Positions 61,876 through 64,000 of a stretch of DNA of 64,000 nt are shown here, piece by piece; position 1 is the first letter of the stretch, and each line of letters opens with the position of its first letter. The stretch spans positions 310,001-374,000 of the forward strand of contig JAVRFV010002354.1 in assembly GCA_032716605.1 (NCBI GenBank), written 5' to 3'. The translations under genes and the position numbers were made by a program. Source of the DNA: Paralithodes platypus. Its lineage: Eukaryota > Arthropoda > Malacostraca > Decapoda > Lithodidae. Below the pieces are notes generated by a model, which was not told the origin of the DNA, ran no database searches, and saw nothing but the letters and a program-made list of their open reading frames with translations.

Positions 61876-62516
61876 TTACCCACTAGACGTGATGAAAACT
61901 AATGCTGCCCATTTAACCTCCGGCCAGTCATACTCACGACACTTCTTTTCGAAACGAGCAAAAAACTCAGTCACTGCTGTCTCATCAAAAGCGGGTACTA
62001 ACTTAATTAAATGCGAAAGTGAGTCTGTAACCCGGTGCCCACCACCGAGATGACGCCCCGTGGTCTCTACTCTAGACTTCTCGACATCCATTTCAGCCTG
62101 GTACCTGGTTGCATCCTGATTGGCTTGGATTCTAGCAACCTCTATGCGTTCTATACTAGCCTGTTGTATCTGAGTCTCCTGCAGCTTAAACTTAGCTAGT
62201 TCTAGCTGAAATAACATCTCAGGAGACAGGCCTGGGGGGGGAGAGCACAAAATGGGGGATCCACACCGAGACGTGTTTACGGGTAAGCCAGCTAGCCATT
62301 GAGAACCTGCCTGCTGCATCGTGCTAAGACTCGCTGGCTGAGGGCCCAGCTCAGGGGTAGAGTGGAATGGAGGCTTGGAGGGAACCCCCCAAGACCCCAC
62401 TCCACCCACCGCCCCATCGCCATCCACCCAACAAACCAGGCACCAAATTTTTCTTTGGCCAACTTTCAGGTCCGTCCCGCCCCAAAAAACCGTGGCTAAA
62501 CAGCGAAGACCGTAAC
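61876..62516 (-). CDS. Gypsy gag, N-terminal part
   Basis: Contains PPPGLSPEMLFQLELAKFKL, a long helical coiled-coil-like stretch (ASIERIEVARIQANQDATRY) and IKLVPAFDETAVTEFFARFE then KKCREYDWPEVKWA, the usual capsid start in this group. A break near 61862-61876 separates it from the next part. Confidence 0.75.
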
Positions 62517-62681
62517 AAATCAATAGCCTGCAGGCGCTGTTTCGGTCAAAGGTGTCTGCAAAAATGCCCGGGCATCCCTCTCTCCACTTATAACACTCCC
62601 CTCCCTAAATATCTGCTGTACTTGCTGGTCACTAGGCTGTACCGTGTTATCCTCCCCCGTAAATGATGAGTCATTAGACAT
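62517..62681 (-). CDS. possible gag start
   Basis: ATG at 62679-62681 opens MSNDSSFTGEDNTVQPSDQQ ... and stops at about 62517. It is probably the original gag start, now out of frame with the rest. Confidence 0.45.
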
Positions 62682-62932
62682 AGTGCTGGTTTATACAATT
62701 GCTGTTCATAAACAAAAAAAAGTGCTTATTACTAATTGCAGTCTCGACTCACAAAATGTTAAAGATGCTTGAATGACTCTACTCTAGACACCTAACGAAA
62801 CAATCTGCAAGTCCACCAATACAATAATGACACAATAAAAATTCCTCCAATATGCAAGAAAATTCTAGCCAGCTCTACTAGGTAGCATAGAATAGTTCTC
62901 CAAAAAACATGTGATAGGATACTACTGAATCT

Positions 62933-62950
62933 TGTGCAAGGTCGCCATTT
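62933..62950 (-). promoter_or_regulatory. primer binding site
   Basis: On the minus strand the LTR end CCGTAACA is followed by AAATGGCGACCTTGCAC. TGGCGACC.. two to three bases after an LTR is a usual tRNA primer site for Gypsy elements. Confidence 0.7.
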
Positions 62951-64000
62951 TGTTACGGCTGGATCGGCAATACATATTCGGGATTCTTGATCGTAGGACA
63001 GAAATGGCTTAAGTGACAACGACACGCTCGATTCCAGTCCCAAATACTATATGCTCCAGACAACAAAAGCACCAACGCCCTACAGAGTTATCGTCTACGG
63101 TAACGAGGTACCTTAACTCGGCGAAAGTGTACAACAGGGGTAGGCTATGAGGCTAAACTCCCTCAGACATTTATAGGTTACGTTATTACTAAAGAAATGC
63201 AATACTCAAGAAACTACGTTAATATTAAGCCTCTAATAATGTAGAATAGAAGCAGGCTAAAGGTATGACAGTGAAATGCTAAATGACAAATGTACACGCC
63301 TACTTGAAAGCGCGTGCACTACACTAACTGTCCCCTACTAACATGCACTAGCATGTAGCATACAAGATGTTCATGATCCAGTAGATACCTAATAATACAC
63401 ATGGGAGGAACATAAACAGTAGTCACTTATTATAATAATGAATCTATACTTGGAATAACTAAAAGGTTGCAGGCAACAGTACTGCGCCGGTAGCCTACTA
63501 CCGCATAGGCTACTTCGCTTCTCTCACTCTGTCTCCCCTCCGAGTCCGTATGCGCCCTACGCAACAGAACTCCGGACACAGCAGCAAAACGACAGTGCAG
63601 TTAATTGATACATGAAAGTATTAATAGTGTTGTCTTGTGTGTGAGTAATGTGTATTGTAAAGTGTTCTAGATATATACTTAAAGAGAGCTGCAATGCATA
63701 GTAAAATAAAGATATATCCCACTCATCATCCCCATGTGTTCTAGCTAGCAGGCCAAGTCACAGGAACAACGAGTCCCAGCACCGAAAGCGAGAACCCAGG
63801 AGAAGACTGTAGAGAACACAAGGACAGATAAATTACGTTACTCTACTATACCGGCACTACGAGCGAGCTGTAGTCTCGGGTGCTACACTCGCTCCTGGCT
63901 CGGTATGCAAATCAAGGCTAAGTCCTCGTCCCTCTACAGACAACTCCTGGGCATGGTCGGGCTCTTACACATGGCACCAGTCTAGTCACAAATGGGATGA
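62951..64000 (-). repeat. 5' LTR of the Gypsy element (runs off the window)
   Basis: Starts TGTTACGG (plus strand). From 63690 it matches the 3' LTR. It would contain the promoter, but no clear TATA box was identified. Confidence 0.8.

Larger units (their letters stand above)
57074..64000 (-). mobile_element. Gypsy-type LTR retrotransposon, decayed, cut by gap and window edge
   Basis: A minus-strand element with partial LTRs at 57074-58191 and 62951-64000, tRNA primer site, gag, protease, integrase C-terminus, RT and RNase H, and a polypurine tract. Frames are broken many times, and no envelope-like or integrase catalytic region is present. Confidence 0.88.

Overview
This window reads as eukaryotic, arthropod intergenic and intronic DNA, most likely from a decapod crustacean. 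The support is inference from several sequence signs: short (TTAGG)n/(CCTAA)n tracts (the arthropod telomere motif), abundant low-complexity AGGCCTAGGCT palindromes, a dispersed repeat I associate with decapod genomes, very dense LINE, SINE, piggyBac and Gypsy content, and introns with GT..AG borders. I see no bacterial gene, rRNA, true tRNA or CRISPR.

0-7.2 kb: the C-terminal end of a piggyBac transposase, a pre-miRNA-like hairpin, a tRNA-like SINE, a degenerate ~200 bp tandem repeat, and a composite SINE cut in two by a 3.2 kb polyA LINE. 7.2-11.3 kb: a 210 bp MITE with TAA duplications, a decayed unidentified gene and a hAT-type MITE. 11.3-18.5 kb: one LINE (family C) broken into three pieces by two insertions, a TTAA-flanked element carrying a THAP zinc finger and a LINE (family D) whose ORF1 has three CCCH zinc fingers. 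19.4-20.0 kb: an intact 200-residue unknown protein. 20-27 kb: inverted repeats, telomere-like tracts, eight GGGGGC..GCCCCC palindromes, a LINE B copy and a complete composite SINE.

27-38 kb: LINE debris (RTE-like, CR1-like, family B) and piggyBac MITEs lie among exon-like segments on the + strand. Two of these, an F-box exon (28593-28763, with an in-frame TAG) and 33882-34102, are phase-compatible and may belong to one host gene or its pseudogene. 37.4-44.5 kb: LINE A on the minus strand, with a 2A-like ribosome-skipping motif and a PHD finger before its endonuclease. A family B LINE is nested inside it and the junction makes one frame carrying two reverse transcriptases. 44.5-56.2 kb: a + strand series of related exon-like units sharing a CGGTTAGTATTTTG donor, some filled with minisatellites, interrupted by a near-intact 4.1 kb piggyBac (TTAA to TTAA, one in-frame stop) and by several TTAA-flanked MITEs. 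57-64 kb: after a 100-N gap, a decayed minus-strand Gypsy-type LTR retrotransposon with ~1.8 kb LTRs, gag, protease, a leftover integrase C-terminus placed before the reverse transcriptase, RT and RNase H, but no integrase core.

Most coding capacity is therefore transposon-derived. Plausible host sequence is limited to the 200-residue protein at 19.4 kb, the F-box locus, and the transcribed-looking exon array. Start codons of several LINE frames are not ATG; the spans given follow homology and open frame rather than a proven start.
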